A DNA stretch of 64,000 bases. Origin: Pseudo-nitzschia pungens. Lineage: Eukaryota; Bacillariophyta; Bacillariophyceae; Bacillariales; Bacillariaceae. Below the pieces are notes generated by a model. That model ran no database searches. It worked only from the letters and a program-made list of their open reading frames with translations, and was not told the DNA's origin. Of this stretch, positions 10,108-20,242 are shown piece after piece (position 1 is the first letter of the stretch; each line of letters starts with the position of its first letter). A program made the position numbers and the translations under genes. The DNA is taken from positions 5,270,001-5,334,000 of the forward strand of contig CM074763.1 in assembly GCA_037355855.1 (NCBI GenBank), given 5' to 3'.

Positions 10108-10938
10108 TTAAAAGTAGTAGGAGCCTCCTCGTCGCCCGTAGTTGTAAGAAGACCCGTAGCCTCCCCCGCGGCCATATCCACCGTTGTACAAACGGTTGCC
10201 GTACTCGGAATTGAACTGCATCGACCGTCCATTTCGCGAGGTGTTCACCCCGGAGTTGTACGACGTTCCGTACCCTCCGTATCCACCGTAATAGTCGTCG
10301 TAATCGTCCATGTATCGGCCGCGTCCGTAGAAGCTGCCGTACCCACGTCCGTATCCTCCACGTCCGTATCCACCATTGTAGTCGTCGTCGTAGTATCCGC
10401 CCATGCGTCCGTATCCGCCCATGCGTCCGTATCCGCCCATGCGTCCGTATCCACCATAGTAGTCATCGTCGTAGTATCGTCCTCCACGGCCATATCCTCC
10501 GTAGCGTCCATAGCCGCCCCGGCCGTATCCGCCGTAGCGTCCATAGCCGCCCCGGCCGTATCCGCCGTGGCGTCCATAACCACCGCGTCCGTATCCACGG
10601 TCGTAGTCGTCGTAGTATCCGCCGTAGCCCCCGCGGGCGACGTTGGTCTGCTGCGAGTATCCGTTGTGGCTCAGGTTGACGCCGCCCGAGTAGCCATCGT
10701 TGTAGCGCTGTCGGTACTGCGAGGTTCCAAAGGCCAGACCACCGCCGTAGTCATAATCCCAATCGCGGCCGTATCCGTACGAGTTGTAGACCTTCAGGGC
10801 CGAGTCGGAGGGACACATGTCGGGAAGCGTGAGCGCCGAGGGTTTCGCCTTGATGGGAATAGCGGGAGCAAAGGCCTCCGCGAGAGGGGCCAACAGGGCG
10901 GCGAGCGCCAGAAAGAGCGCCAGTTTGGGAGCGGCCAT
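10108..10938 (-). CDS. Gly/Tyr/Arg-rich repeat protein with AFAP-type leader
   Basis: 276 residues from ATG 10938. Residues 1-22 form a hydrophobic signal peptide ending AEA, followed by FAPAIP. A signal peptide followed by Phe in an A-F-A-P context is the plastid-import signature of diatoms, although the short basic stretch after it could also fit a secreted protein. From about residue 50 the protein is low-complexity: repeats of GYGRGGYGR and GYGRMG blocks with interspersed YYDDDY acidic clusters. No enzyme domain is visible. Such RGG/YG sequences are typical of RNA-binding or self-associating proteins, and Tyr-rich acidic blocks also occur in extracellular matrix proteins. Function is unknown and location undecided between plastid and wall. 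Confidence 0.75.
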   Translation of the reverse strand: MAAPKLALFLALAALLAPLAEAFAPAIPIKAKPSALTLPDMCPSDSALKVYNSYGYGRDWDYDYGGGLAFGTSQYRQRYNDGYSGGVNLSHNGYSQQTNVARGGYGGYYDDYDRGYGRGGYGRHGGYGRGGYGRYGGYGRGGYGRYGGYGRGGRYYDDDYYGGYGRMGGYGRMGGYGRMGGYYDDDYNGGYGRGGYGRGYGSFYGRGRYMDDYDDYYGGYGGYGTSYNSGVNTSRNGRSMQFNSEYGNRLYNGGYGRGGGYGSSYNYGRRGGSYYF

Positions 10939-12206
10939 TGTGTTGCAGGATGTAGGACGAGTACGGTAGGTTGAAAATTCGAGTGTGGGATTCGTTCGGA
11001 ACGAGAATGCAAGCTACGTTGTGAACCGTGCGGAATCAATCAGTTCCCAGATATCTTTGTTGTCGACACAAGGTACTAACTAGATTAGATACACGTGCGG
11101 GAAACAAAAAGAGACAGCTTTGTGTGAGCTACAATGAGGGCTTCGGTTGTAAGGATAGCTATCTACTGGCACTTTCCAAGCCGGCAAGGAAGGTCGTCAA
11201 CGACAACAGCAGCAGGTGCTAGAAGACCGACGCGACACTCGTCAACTGAAGGCAAAAGTTGGCAAGCACACCCCACAACAGAACCGGACTGTCGAGATGA
11301 TACACCCCTCCAGACCAAAATTTCTGTACAGTACGTACTGGTAAACCTTACACGTAATTACGAGTTCGTTAGATGCATTTAAACTACATACCGGTAAGTA
11401 CCGTACTGGTAATTTTACCCTACTGTTGAGCCAAGCGGAAGATAGATCACGACGTACGTGGTCTAGGCTTCAATGAGAATTATGCTTTTAGCGAGGCTGC
11501 CCGGCGCGCGGTTACGGTTTACGGTAGGTTATGGCGGGAAACAAAGGTAGGTAGTTCTCCGTGACATACCTGTAGTATTGTACGCATGATTGTCTCTTCG
11601 ATGACTGCTTCAGCGGCATCCGACCCCCATTTCGGCAAAAAAAGGAGATGTCACGCGCGCGTGACCTCTCGGTTGGTTCGACACCGAGGCGACGATCGAA
11701 GCTCCTCGCATACGTCACTTTGTCGTTTGTGACGGGAGCCAATCAAAACGATCGTCGCTTAGCTTCGGGGGCCTACTCAACCGAAGGTGACAGATTGCCC
11801 ACTACCAAACTCCTGTGAACGAGCGCGCTGGTGTGTCTTGTACAATAATACGAAGTATAAGATTACTGTACCGTATTACCGTACGAGTAAGATCTTACCT
11901 TAGTTCGGAGAGGCCTCGGGAGTTAGTAGAACTTGACCGATTGGCCATTCATTGGGTCCAACAAGTCGAGTAACCGGTATGCATTGGGCGCAGAACGAAA
12001 CTCAACAAGACAGAACCCGGATGCTTGCAAGTATGTACATACGGCAAAAGTACCTTATGTGCAACATACCTTATTAGTCGTATTTTAATGCGCACTCGAA
12101 TTGACTTTCGTTTGACCTCCATCCTCCACGTGGAATAATTTAAGCTTCCTTTGTTGTCGTTATCATTGTCACGGTGATGTGATCATCATCGTCGTTCATC
12201 GTTGTC
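10939..12206. other. Divergent intergenic region
   Basis: Between the minus-strand Gly/Tyr-rich gene and the plus-strand methyltransferase gene, so it holds both promoters. No coding frame with family features is visible. It contains several members of the dispersed TAACCTTAC-like motif (for example near 11345) and TACGTAC palindromes. Confidence 0.55.
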
Positions 12207-12261
12207 ATCCATCACGGAACGGAACAAGGAACCGTTCGATGATCGATGATCCGTGATGGAT
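12207..12261. repeat. Short inverted repeat upstream of the methyltransferase
   Basis: ATCCATCACGGA at 12207-12218 pairs with TCCGTGATGGAT at 12250-12261 (12 bp, perfect). The loop contains a smaller pair, GAACGG and CCGTTC. It lies about 130 bp upstream of the chosen start codon, so it could be a promoter palindrome or a 5' UTR hairpin. Role unknown. Confidence 0.55.
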
Positions 12262-12388
12262 CATCTTCCGTTCCCCGTTGGTATCTCATGGGAATGAAAG
12301 GAATCGAGAGAAATTCAGAGGGTGGAGAATACTAAACTACGATACTCCAATTCACCAACATTCCGTAACAGAACAAAGCATCGGTGTC

Positions 12389-13642
12389 ATGGTATCACTC
12401 ACAAGGAGAAATGGAGGCGTCAAATCGCCTCCCGCTGCCTTTCTGGTTGCAGCGGTTGGAATTGGATTCTTGGAATTTGGAACAGCGTTCCTTCCGCAGA
12501 CGGCTAGCAGAATACCACCTTCAAAGCCCGCAACGACACCTGCCTCGCAGATTGCTCCGCTGTTCATGGCGGGATTTGGTTCGGCCGCTCCCCAATCTTC
12601 CAAGAGCAAAAAGAAGGGCAAAAAGGGCAAGGCCACCGGCGAAACCCCGGCACAGGCCAAGCAACGATGGGCCAACAAGATGAAAAAGGTCTACGGGGGA
12701 ACCTCGTCGGAAGCCATTGCCGCCGGCACCGAGAAACGAATCGCGTTCCTGGTAGAGAACGCGTTGGCCGAGCCCCTCCGGAGGGCCCTCGAGCTCCGGG
12801 AAATCGTGCAGCTGTTCGAGCGCCGGATTGCCGGAATGGGGCCGGAGGAGATTCGCCAGCGCTACAGCCCGGAGGAACTCGAAACCGCCATCCAAAACCG
12901 CAGAGCCTTCGAGGAACACATGGAAACCAATGAGTTGACCGCGGAGGATCTCCAGGTCGCGATGCAAAAAGTTACCTGGGACGCGAGCGCCGACGCCAAG
13001 GCCTGTCGGTCGGTGACGGGAAACATGCCCACGACCATCCGAAACCGCGTGACCAAGGCGTCGGAGATGGCTCACGAGGCTGCCGGCAACAATGATAACA
13101 GCGGCTTGGTCCTCGATGTGGGGTGTGGCTATGGCGTCCTCGTGCCCTTTCTGAAAAAGGCGGGGTTCAAGGCCAATCAGATCCACGGCGTCGATTTGTC
13201 GGAGGAAATGATCGGTCACGCCCGAACGTTCTATCCCGACGTTGCCTCCAAGGGCAGCTTCGAAGCCGCGGACTTTTTTGCCGACACCGAGAAAGACCAA
13301 AAACAAAAGTACCGTTCCGTGATATTTTGCTCCTCCCTTCACGATTTGCCGGATCCCAAGAGGGCGTTGCTCAAGGCCAGGGACGACCTGATGGATTCCG
13401 AGAAAGGGAGCCGCTTGGTGATTGTCCACGCCCAAGGGGCCGCTCACGTGTTGAATCAGAACAAACAAAATCCCCTCTTGGTCCCCCGGGGTCTGCCAAC
13501 GTCGGCCGAACTCAGGGAATGGCTCTGCGACGAGGAAGACGGTGAAGGGAAACCGAGAATGACGCTCGTTCACGAACCCGCGGAGCCGAGGTCTCAGGCG
13601 GAAGTAAAGGAAGGATATCTTGCGGTATTGGAAATGATTTAA
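12389..13642 (+). CDS. SAM-dependent class I methyltransferase, probably plastid-targeted
   Basis: 417 residues from ATG 12389; the frame is open further upstream but with no earlier ATG giving a sensible leader. The N-terminus is a signal-peptide-like hydrophobic segment (AAFLVAAVGIGFLEFG) followed by TAFLPQ and a Ser/Thr/Pro/Ala-rich stretch, the layout of a diatom bipartite plastid signal. The middle is helical and charged. The methyltransferase domain begins near residue 238 with motif I, LVLDVGCGYGVL, then HGVDLSEEMIGHA (acidic SAM-ribose position) and a VIFCSSLHDLPDP motif. This resembles the methyltransferase 11/25 group. The substrate cannot be read from sequence; small molecules, quinones or proteins are all possible. 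Confidence 0.85.
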   Translation: MVSLTRRNGGVKSPPAAFLVAAVGIGFLEFGTAFLPQTASRIPPSKPATTPASQIAPLFMAGFGSAAPQSSKSKKKGKKGKATGETPAQAKQRWANKMKKVYGGTSSEAIAAGTEKRIAFLVENALAEPLRRALELREIVQLFERRIAGMGPEEIRQRYSPEELETAIQNRRAFEEHMETNELTAEDLQVAMQKVTWDASADAKACRSVTGNMPTTIRNRVTKASEMAHEAAGNNDNSGLVLDVGCGYGVLVPFLKKAGFKANQIHGVDLSEEMIGHARTFYPDVASKGSFEAADFFADTEKDQKQKYRSVIFCSSLHDLPDPKRALLKARDDLMDSEKGSRLVIVHAQGAAHVLNQNKQNPLLVPRGLPTSAELREWLCDEEDGEGKPRMTLVHEPAEPRSQAEVKEGYLAVLEMI

Positions 13643-14696
13643 GCAAAAATTCTCCACCACCTGCACGCACCGCAGAAAGATGCAAATGAAATCCGAGTGC
13701 GTGATGCGAAAACAAGGCAGTGTACACGTAGATGACATTAAGAAAAAATTTGAGCGGATTATTATTTTTTTGTCACCTTCGCGATCAACCTTGATGCGAA
13801 TAGAAGTATTAGATGCTAAGGTCAAAGAGTTTGTGTAATAGTTACATACATCTAGGATGCATCGAGGAAAAGTAGGTACCTCTATGAATAACTGGTAGCG
13901 AGAGCGCGAATTCGAGGAGAGCGATGTGTCAAGTGATGATGCAGCTTGCAAGTGTAGCTAGCAACCAACCAAGTGCGGTTTGGAGGCCGTAGATCGAAAA
14001 GACGAATGAAGACTAGCATGTTGTGCGACACAAGCAACTGATTATTTATTCGACGGCAAAAGTAGAATGTAAAAAAAATGGTTCAATCCTCTCCCTCCAG
14101 CTAGGGTGACTCAAAGATGTTTCAATGATCCGATTGATCAATGCCCGTTTCAAACGGCGATCTAGCATGAAAAATGGTTTTGGGATTGCGTATGGTTCAA
14201 CGTTCTTGGAGCGGAAATATTTGCAACCCCTCGAATTATACAAAACTTTGCGGAGTTCGATGGCCTTTGCAGGTGGCACTGATTTTTATGGATTGTGTTT
14301 TTTGGAATACGAATCGTTCTGATGTGATCAAATTGATCTACAGTAGTGTGCGTGTGTGTATACTAAGTGTGTATACTAAGTGTGTGTCTGTGTGTGTCCC
14401 ATTGGAGAAAGCTTTCTATTTTTCCTTCCTGATCCTGAATCGCAGGCTCGGGTTCCCTTCATCGCTGTTGTATTGGTCATCTGACCCCGCCGGTAGATAG
14501 ATGGAATATTGCCCGTAAACATGCTCTTAGCACACCAAAGGTCTTCACAGTAAGTGCGGTTTCGAAACACCACATGAGTTCGCATCGTATGTCGCATTCA
14601 TTGCATGTACCGTGGAACGCATTGCAAATCCGGAGGTTCCGTCTCGCATGGGGCGTCAAAGCCGTCGCTGCTGCTCTCTCGGGACGGTCCGCATCG
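13643..14696. other. Intergenic stretch, no gene seen
   Basis: About 1 kb between the convergent methyltransferase gene and the minus-strand membrane-protein gene. It contains a GT-rich stretch with GTGTATACTAA repeats near 14345-14400. A 77-codon minus-strand frame (14046-14279) lacks an ATG and has no recognisable features. Confidence 0.55.
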
Positions 14697-15377
14697 TCAG
14701 CTCTGCTTGCCCCCCTTGTTGTTGTCGTTGGTTTGGGCTGGGTCGTGGGTGCCGTGGATCGAGGAGCAAACGACAACGCCATTGAGCACCGTGCCCACCA
14801 CCAAGACTCCTACCGAGCATCCGAGGCACCAAAATTTCGTTTGGGTGGCCATTGAGGCCACCGTGAGCCACGCATCCCCGGAAAGAGGCGGCGGCGGAAG
14901 AAGAGGAGGCCACGGAAGACCGCCGCCGGCGAATGCGTCCACCGCAGCCAATCGGGCCACCCCGTACCCGTGGGTACCGGTTTCGATGGCATCCAAGACC
15001 ACGGTCGCCACCGGGAGAAACGACGGCCACGAACGCAGAACCGCAACGCTCGGACGCGCGGTTGCCAGCAGCAAGCGGAGTTCCAGAAACAAAAACGCCG
15101 CGTACATCGGCATCAGGACCAGGAAATCCATTGCGACGAGTTGCAGGTATCGGAATCGCCCGCTCCTTCCGATCGCCTCGTACCACGATCGAATGTCTCG
15201 CGGAGCGTATCCTCGGACGCACAAATCCGGAATCGGGCAGTTCGCGTTGGCTCCCACCCCGTTGCCGTAGGGAAAGAGCACGGCGTATTCGTCGACGAGA
15301 ATGCCGGAAAACATTTTTAGTATCACCAGCGACCAAAGGAGTCTCCGGTAGGGGAGGATTCTATTTACAACGCACAT
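14697..15377 (-). CDS. Four-helix membrane protein, unknown
   Basis: 226 residues from ATG 15377. About four hydrophobic segments can be seen: near the N-terminus (LLWSLVILKMFSGILV), around residue 75 (YLQLVAMDFLVLMPMYAAFLF), around 105-120, and near the C-terminus (GCSVGVLVVGTVLNGVVV). A loop with two Cys (CPIPDLC) follows the first helix and a Pro-rich loop precedes the last. No family was recognised. The competing overlapping minus-strand frame (14656-15336) is Arg/Gly-rich and looks like a shadow. The hydrophobic periodicity and clean ATG support this frame. Confidence 0.65.
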   Translation of the reverse strand: MCVVNRILPYRRLLWSLVILKMFSGILVDEYAVLFPYGNGVGANANCPIPDLCVRGYAPRDIRSWYEAIGRSGRFRYLQLVAMDFLVLMPMYAAFLFLELRLLLATARPSVAVLRSWPSFLPVATVVLDAIETGTHGYGVARLAAVDAFAGGGLPWPPLLPPPPLSGDAWLTVASMATQTKFWCLGCSVGVLVVGTVLNGVVVCSSIHGTHDPAQTNDNNKGGKQS

Positions 15378-16652
15378 GATCCCAGTATTTTCAAGTCATT
15401 GCTGCGGGTTCCCCGCATTGTTGTTGTTGTTGATGATGATGATGTTTGTATCTACTCGTGTGGTAATAGGAGGGTGAAGTCGAAGGTGGAAGGGGAAAGG
15501 CGCAAAGTTCAGGGTTGAGTTTGATGAGATTTTGATGTTTCGATCACCCATACCCGTGTCTCGTGTCAACGACTCGACTCTACTCGACTCGACTCACGAC
15601 CACTCGACTCACGACTGCTCGAGTTGGTGTTCAAAAATCTCTTATTATTATTTATTTGAAGTAATCTTACCGGTAACCTTACCGGTAAGATTACGCAGTA
15701 ATTTTTTGCTGTAAAAAATACGTACGGTAGTAGAAGCAGATCTTCGAATCTTTTTTGAGGCGCAAGATTCTGGAGGTTAAAACTCTGAAAGTTGTGTGCC
15801 TAAAAAATTACCTCTACCGGTAACCTTAGTGCCTAAGTTGCGGTTGGGTGGAGTGTCACTAAAAATTGGTTTCGTGCATTACGCCATTTTCGTCTGTCCG
15901 CCGCTTCAAATGACAGACGATGCCATTACGTTTCGAGTTTTCCACGTTCCGCTCCGAGATCCGAGCTAAGGCTTACCCGCACGTGATGTACGGTACAACT
16001 AATTCACCTTAGAACACGTACTCGTACTGGTACTCGTACTAGTTCTACAGGTATGTAGCACAGATGTGATGTTTTCTCAACGTTCAACTTCAAAGAGTAA
16101 GATTATCGTATCATGAATTGGAATGCACCACGAGCACACGTAAGCCTTATGAGCATGAACAGGTTTCAAGGAGATGCGAAAACTAGAGGGTGTGGTCCCC
16201 ATAAGGTTACCGGTAGCTGTAGCTGCAACGGGTATGTGTACTAGTACCGTAGTGTTCGTACTTTCTGAGTTATCCAGTACAAGTAAGATTACTCGTATTC
16301 TGTATTGCACTAAAATTTCACTCCGCCTTTTCTTTCTGACTGGAGGTTCTGAAGCTGAGCTTTTCCGAGAAAAAATCCATCATCGCAATCGTCGACAATT
16401 GTTTTTTGATACCGTACCCGTGGGAAACACACTCAAATCAACGCACTCGATGAATGAATGAATCATCGAATCTGAGGAAACACCGTTCTGAACTGTGGCC
16501 GTGAATCCAAAGAATCTCATATCTACCCTATGGAAACATACCTTACGTTGAATCGTTGCTACAATCCTCTACTTGTATCCAACATTAATGAACGCGAAAC
16601 AATCGTGAGATCTTCCACCGCGAATCCATACGACTAGTGCAAGATTGTCAAC
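15378..16652. other. Divergent intergenic region
   Basis: Holds the promoters of the minus-strand membrane protein and the plus-strand patatin gene. It includes a dense example of the dispersed motif family at about 15660-15700 (TTACCGGTAA-type palindromes alternating with TAACCTTAC) and repeated CGACTCGACT near 15570-15620. No gene seen. Confidence 0.55.
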
Positions 16653-19082
16653 ATGCCGAAATCCGCGATTCGTCGGCGGAGGCGTCTCGATGACGAACGA
16701 AGGCACAGCGGAACGAGCAGCAGCATGCTCCTGATTATGGCAGCGATACTCAGCATCATGAGATCTGCCGACGCGTTTCGAACTCCCTCGGGGCAACTGC
16801 AATCGGGACTATCTTCCATAGTATCTTGCAAACAGAGGATGGACGGGACGGTGACATCGCGAGAGTCTTCCCTGTATGTGATCTCCAACCCTCGGCGAAA
16901 GGCTTCCTCTTCTGGGAAATCGGGATTGAATCCCGGAAACGGCAACCACAAGGTCATCTCCTCTTCGGTGATCAATTTCGAGGGCCAGAATCCACTTTTT
17001 GTGGATGTTCGAAAAGCCAATACTAATACTTCGATCCAAAAGCACTCCAGTCCGTTTTCCGTATCCAACCCATCGAAACCATCGCTTCGCATACCAGTGG
17101 CGTCGAAAATTGCTGCTACCGTCCAACCGCTAATGGATGCGAGGGAAGAGGAGTCATCGTTCACGGAACGGGTGGCGGGAGCTGCCAGCGCAAGCACTTT
17201 GTTTCGGGCACCGAATGGCAAACGCTACAGCAACGGCAACAGCAACAGCAACGCATTCTACCCGTCGGCGTCCGCGATCCGATCGCAGACGATCGCCGCG
17301 GAACGGAAAACGAACGACCCCCGATCCGTGACAACGACACCGGTCAAAACGGTTGCCGAACTCGACCAGTTCTGGCCCGAATGCAGCGAAAACAACGAAG
17401 AGTGCCCGCTGCCAGCGATGGGTGATGGCGGCGGCTTCGGCGACGACGACGTCTCCTCCTCCATCGATTACAACCAGCTTCTCAAGAGCATTTCGATCGT
17501 GGGAGACACCCAAATCATTGGCTCGAAGGACCACCCCGGGTTCGTTCATCCCGTGGTCCAATTGATGCACGACCGGAAGCGAAAGCAAGAGCGAGGAGAG
17601 CACGATCCCCGGAGACGGAACGACTACCGTGGCGAGAAACGGCAAAAAATTGCGCTGGTGGTCGAGGGCGGCGGCATGCGGGGATCGGTCAGCGCCGGCA
17701 TGATCTGTGCCATCCACTGCCTCGGACTCTCCGATACCATCGACGTGGTGTACGGATCCTCGGCCGGAGCCGTGGTGTCCGCCTTTTTTGTGTCGAAGCA
17801 GCTGCCCTATTTCGGTCCCGAGGTCTACTACGACGCCCTGACCACCATGCTGCCCAACCGCTCCGAGAAGAAGGGCAACCAATACCGCAAGCAAATCGAG
17901 GTCAGTCACGCAGGAACGAAACGCAACCAATACGACGGAGATCACGACGGCGATCACGACGGAGACCACGACTATCACGTCATTGATCGTTACGAAAACG
18001 ATTACTTCATCGATCCGAAACGAATGACCCGTTCGATTGGCCTCGGGCTGTGCGATCCACGGCTGCTCAAGGACGTGTGGATGAGACCCCTCCACGGCAA
18101 GCCCATGATGAATCTTCGGTACATGTTCGAGAACATCATGCAGAACCAAAAGCCCATCGACTACGAGACCTTTATCGAGCGGCAGAAAATCCAGCCCCTC
18201 AAGGTGGTGGCGACGGGTCTGCACAGTGAGAAGCCCTTTGTCTTGTCCCACGAAAACGGCCACTTTGACACGCTCGAAGATCTCTGCCACTCGCTCCACG
18301 CGTCGTGTCTCTTGCCCGGAATCGCGGGGCCGGTAATGAACGTGTTGAAGACCAAACGCCACCAAAAGAACAACAAAAACAAAAACGACGACGACGACAA
18401 CAGTGCCGACAAGCCCAAATTTTTCCTCCGCAACATCCAAAAGAGACGCAGGAGCGGCAGCAGCAACGACGACTACGAACCTCTCGCCGATGCCATGCTT
18501 TCGGCTCCCATTCCCTACGACATTGCGCACGACGAAGGGGCCACGCATGTTCTGGTGATCCGGTCGTCACCGGACGGCACCAATCTTCTCGAGATTCCGT
18601 CGATCGTGGCCTGGATGGGATCCAGGATCTACAAGCGGTTTTTCCTGAAAAAGAACCACCTGCCGGGCATGTACAAACGATCCCAGACCGAGCAACGCCA
18701 CCAGCGCATCTACGCTAAGGCCATTCTGGAACTGAACGAGCGGACCAACCATCCGTGGAAGCGCGATCGAGACGGAGACCAAACCATGACGATCGCTCTG
18801 GCGCCCGGTTCGGAAGAAGTTTCCCACCTGGAAACCACCCGGGAGGGCATTTTTCGCGGCGTCCGGCTGGGATTTGCGCGGGCCTACGATGCCCTGGTGG
18901 AAGATCCCGCGATGCGCGGGAGGGGCGACGAAATGGCCCGGCGCTTTTTTCCGGACGAGATCCTCGAGTACGATCCCAAGCTATATTCCTCTCCCACCCG
19001 GTCGGCCTTTGAAGAGTACCTCGAGTCGACGGGGACAATACCGAAATCCTGGAAGACACGGCAGGGACCGCAGACCACATAG
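16653..19082 (+). CDS. Patatin-like phospholipase
   Basis: 809 residues from ATG 16653. A basic N-terminus and one hydrophobic segment (SMLLIMAAILSIM) are followed by SADAFRTPSG, which resembles a diatom plastid signal junction. The lipase domain starts near residue 330: the oxyanion motif EGGGMRGSVSAG (about 338), the nucleophile elbow YGSSAGAVVSAFF with Ser in G-S-S-A-G (about 368), and the Asp of the Ser-Asp dyad probably in PLADAML (about 611), followed by GATHVLVIRSS as usual for the family. It should hydrolyse acyl esters of membrane or storage lipids. Two low-complexity insertions (a DGDH repeat near residue 430 and a Lys/Asn/Asp run near 570) enlarge the protein. It appears single-exon. 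The exact lipid substrate is unknown. Confidence 0.9.
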   Translation: MPKSAIRRRRRLDDERRHSGTSSSMLLIMAAILSIMRSADAFRTPSGQLQSGLSSIVSCKQRMDGTVTSRESSLYVISNPRRKASSSGKSGLNPGNGNHKVISSSVINFEGQNPLFVDVRKANTNTSIQKHSSPFSVSNPSKPSLRIPVASKIAATVQPLMDAREEESSFTERVAGAASASTLFRAPNGKRYSNGNSNSNAFYPSASAIRSQTIAAERKTNDPRSVTTTPVKTVAELDQFWPECSENNEECPLPAMGDGGGFGDDDVSSSIDYNQLLKSISIVGDTQIIGSKDHPGFVHPVVQLMHDRKRKQERGEHDPRRRNDYRGEKRQKIALVVEGGGMRGSVSAGMICAIHCLGLSDTIDVVYGSSAGAVVSAFFVSKQLPYFGPEVYYDALTTMLPNRSEKKGNQYRKQIEVSHAGTKRNQYDGDHDGDHDGDHDYHVIDRYENDYFIDPKRMTRSIGLGLCDPRLLKDVWMRPLHGKPMMNLRYMFENIMQNQKPIDYETFIERQKIQPLKVVATGLHSEKPFVLSHENGHFDTLEDLCHSLHASCLLPGIAGPVMNVLKTKRHQKNNKNKNDDDDNSADKPKFFLRNIQKRRRSGSSNDDYEPLADAMLSAPIPYDIAHDEGATHVLVIRSSPDGTNLLEIPSIVAWMGSRIYKRFFLKKNHLPGMYKRSQTEQRHQRIYAKAILELNERTNHPWKRDRDGDQTMTIALAPGSEEVSHLETTREGIFRGVRLGFARAYDALVEDPAMRGRGDEMARRFFPDEILEYDPKLYSSPTRSAFEEYLESTGTIPKSWKTRQGPQTT

Positions 19083-19921
19083 GCGTGTCGTTTGCGAACC
19101 GATTGCTGCTGCCGTGCGACACCAAGCGATACACTCCAGCATTCCTTGCTATACTACTATTACCATCACGATCACCGCTAGCTACAGAATGTGGATTTAC
19201 AGCAAGTTTACATTCATTTTAAAACTACTCTTCATATTAGTACAACTACCAACCTTCACCTCTGTTACAACAACTGTGTTCCATTGAAAGGTGAATAGCA
19301 TCATTCAACATACTTTTGAACTCTGATTTCTGATTACAAACGAGAAACGTCGTGAGGTAACCCACTGCTGACTTTGGTAGCCAGCACGAAACAATCTCCA
19401 GAGTAATAGAGTAGTAGTAGTAGTAGTAGTAGAAGAAGGAACAGGAGGAGCATGGAAATCAAATCATTTCTCATCAGAGAAGTCTTCAGCAGCACAATGT
19501 TCACTGCACATACAGTACTTTATTAGAACACAGACGTCATTGAGACAGCAACCAACGAGTATGCAATTCGTAGTTGTGGTAGCGCAAACCAAAGCCAGCA
19601 GAGATGCTGATAAGTTACGTTGTAACCTTACCATGTGGTCTGTCATCTTCGCGAGTAATCCATAACCATAATCGCTCATGGGTGATGGGTGATGGGTGAT
19701 GCGGATGGATGATACGGTAAGTGAATTACCGTACGAATTACCAATGTTGTTGGCATCGTGGAATAGATTTTCGAACGAAAACGCACATCTCACAAAAATA
19801 CTATTTGCTCCTCTCCTCTCTCTCGAACAGCATCCCCACCAGGACAAAGGAAGATCTATATCGGAAGGATCTTAGAGACTGTCCAAAAGGAGAACTAGCA
19901 ACTAGTTGTGCGTGTAATAGC
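19083..19921. other. Intergenic stretch and probable 5' UTR of the TatD gene
   Basis: Contains a (TAG)n run near 19410-19432 and GGTGATGG repeats near 19680-19700. The frame of the TatD gene stays open upstream to about 19721 but has no in-frame ATG there and no conserved sequence, so this part is taken as untranslated. Confidence 0.5.
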
Positions 19922-20195
19922 ATGGTTGCCCCGAAATTGCTTCCGTTCGACGCCCACAATCACATCCAGCTCGGACCGCCTCCGATTCCACCGCCATTGG
20001 CATCTGGAAGGACCCACGAATCTATCGAGGATGGTTTCGGGAACAGAAATGGCAGTCTCTCTACCATGAGCAGCCTCGGGGAATACATATTGGAAGAATT
20101 AAAGGGAAAACATTTGTCGGGAATGGCCATCATGGCGACGCATCCCCGAGATTTTTCAACGATTCTTGGCTTGGAACAAGAGATTCAAGAAATTC

Positions 20196-20242
<47 letters not shown>

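Noticed and set aside
12521..13951. 476-codon minus-strand open frame
   Set aside because: Antisense to the methyltransferase, which has a clear SAM-binding motif. No independent support.
14046..14279. 77-codon minus-strand frame
   Set aside because: It lacks an ATG start, has no family features and lies in a low-complexity intergenic region.
17154..18548. 464-codon minus-strand open frame
   Set aside because: Antisense to the patatin gene, whose GGGxRG and GSSAG motifs are unambiguous. The shadow has His/Val-rich sequence without family features.
19721..19921. N-terminal extension of the TatD protein
   Set aside because: No in-frame ATG (the frame starts at GTG), and the catalytic DAHNH of TatD enzymes lies close to the true N-terminus.
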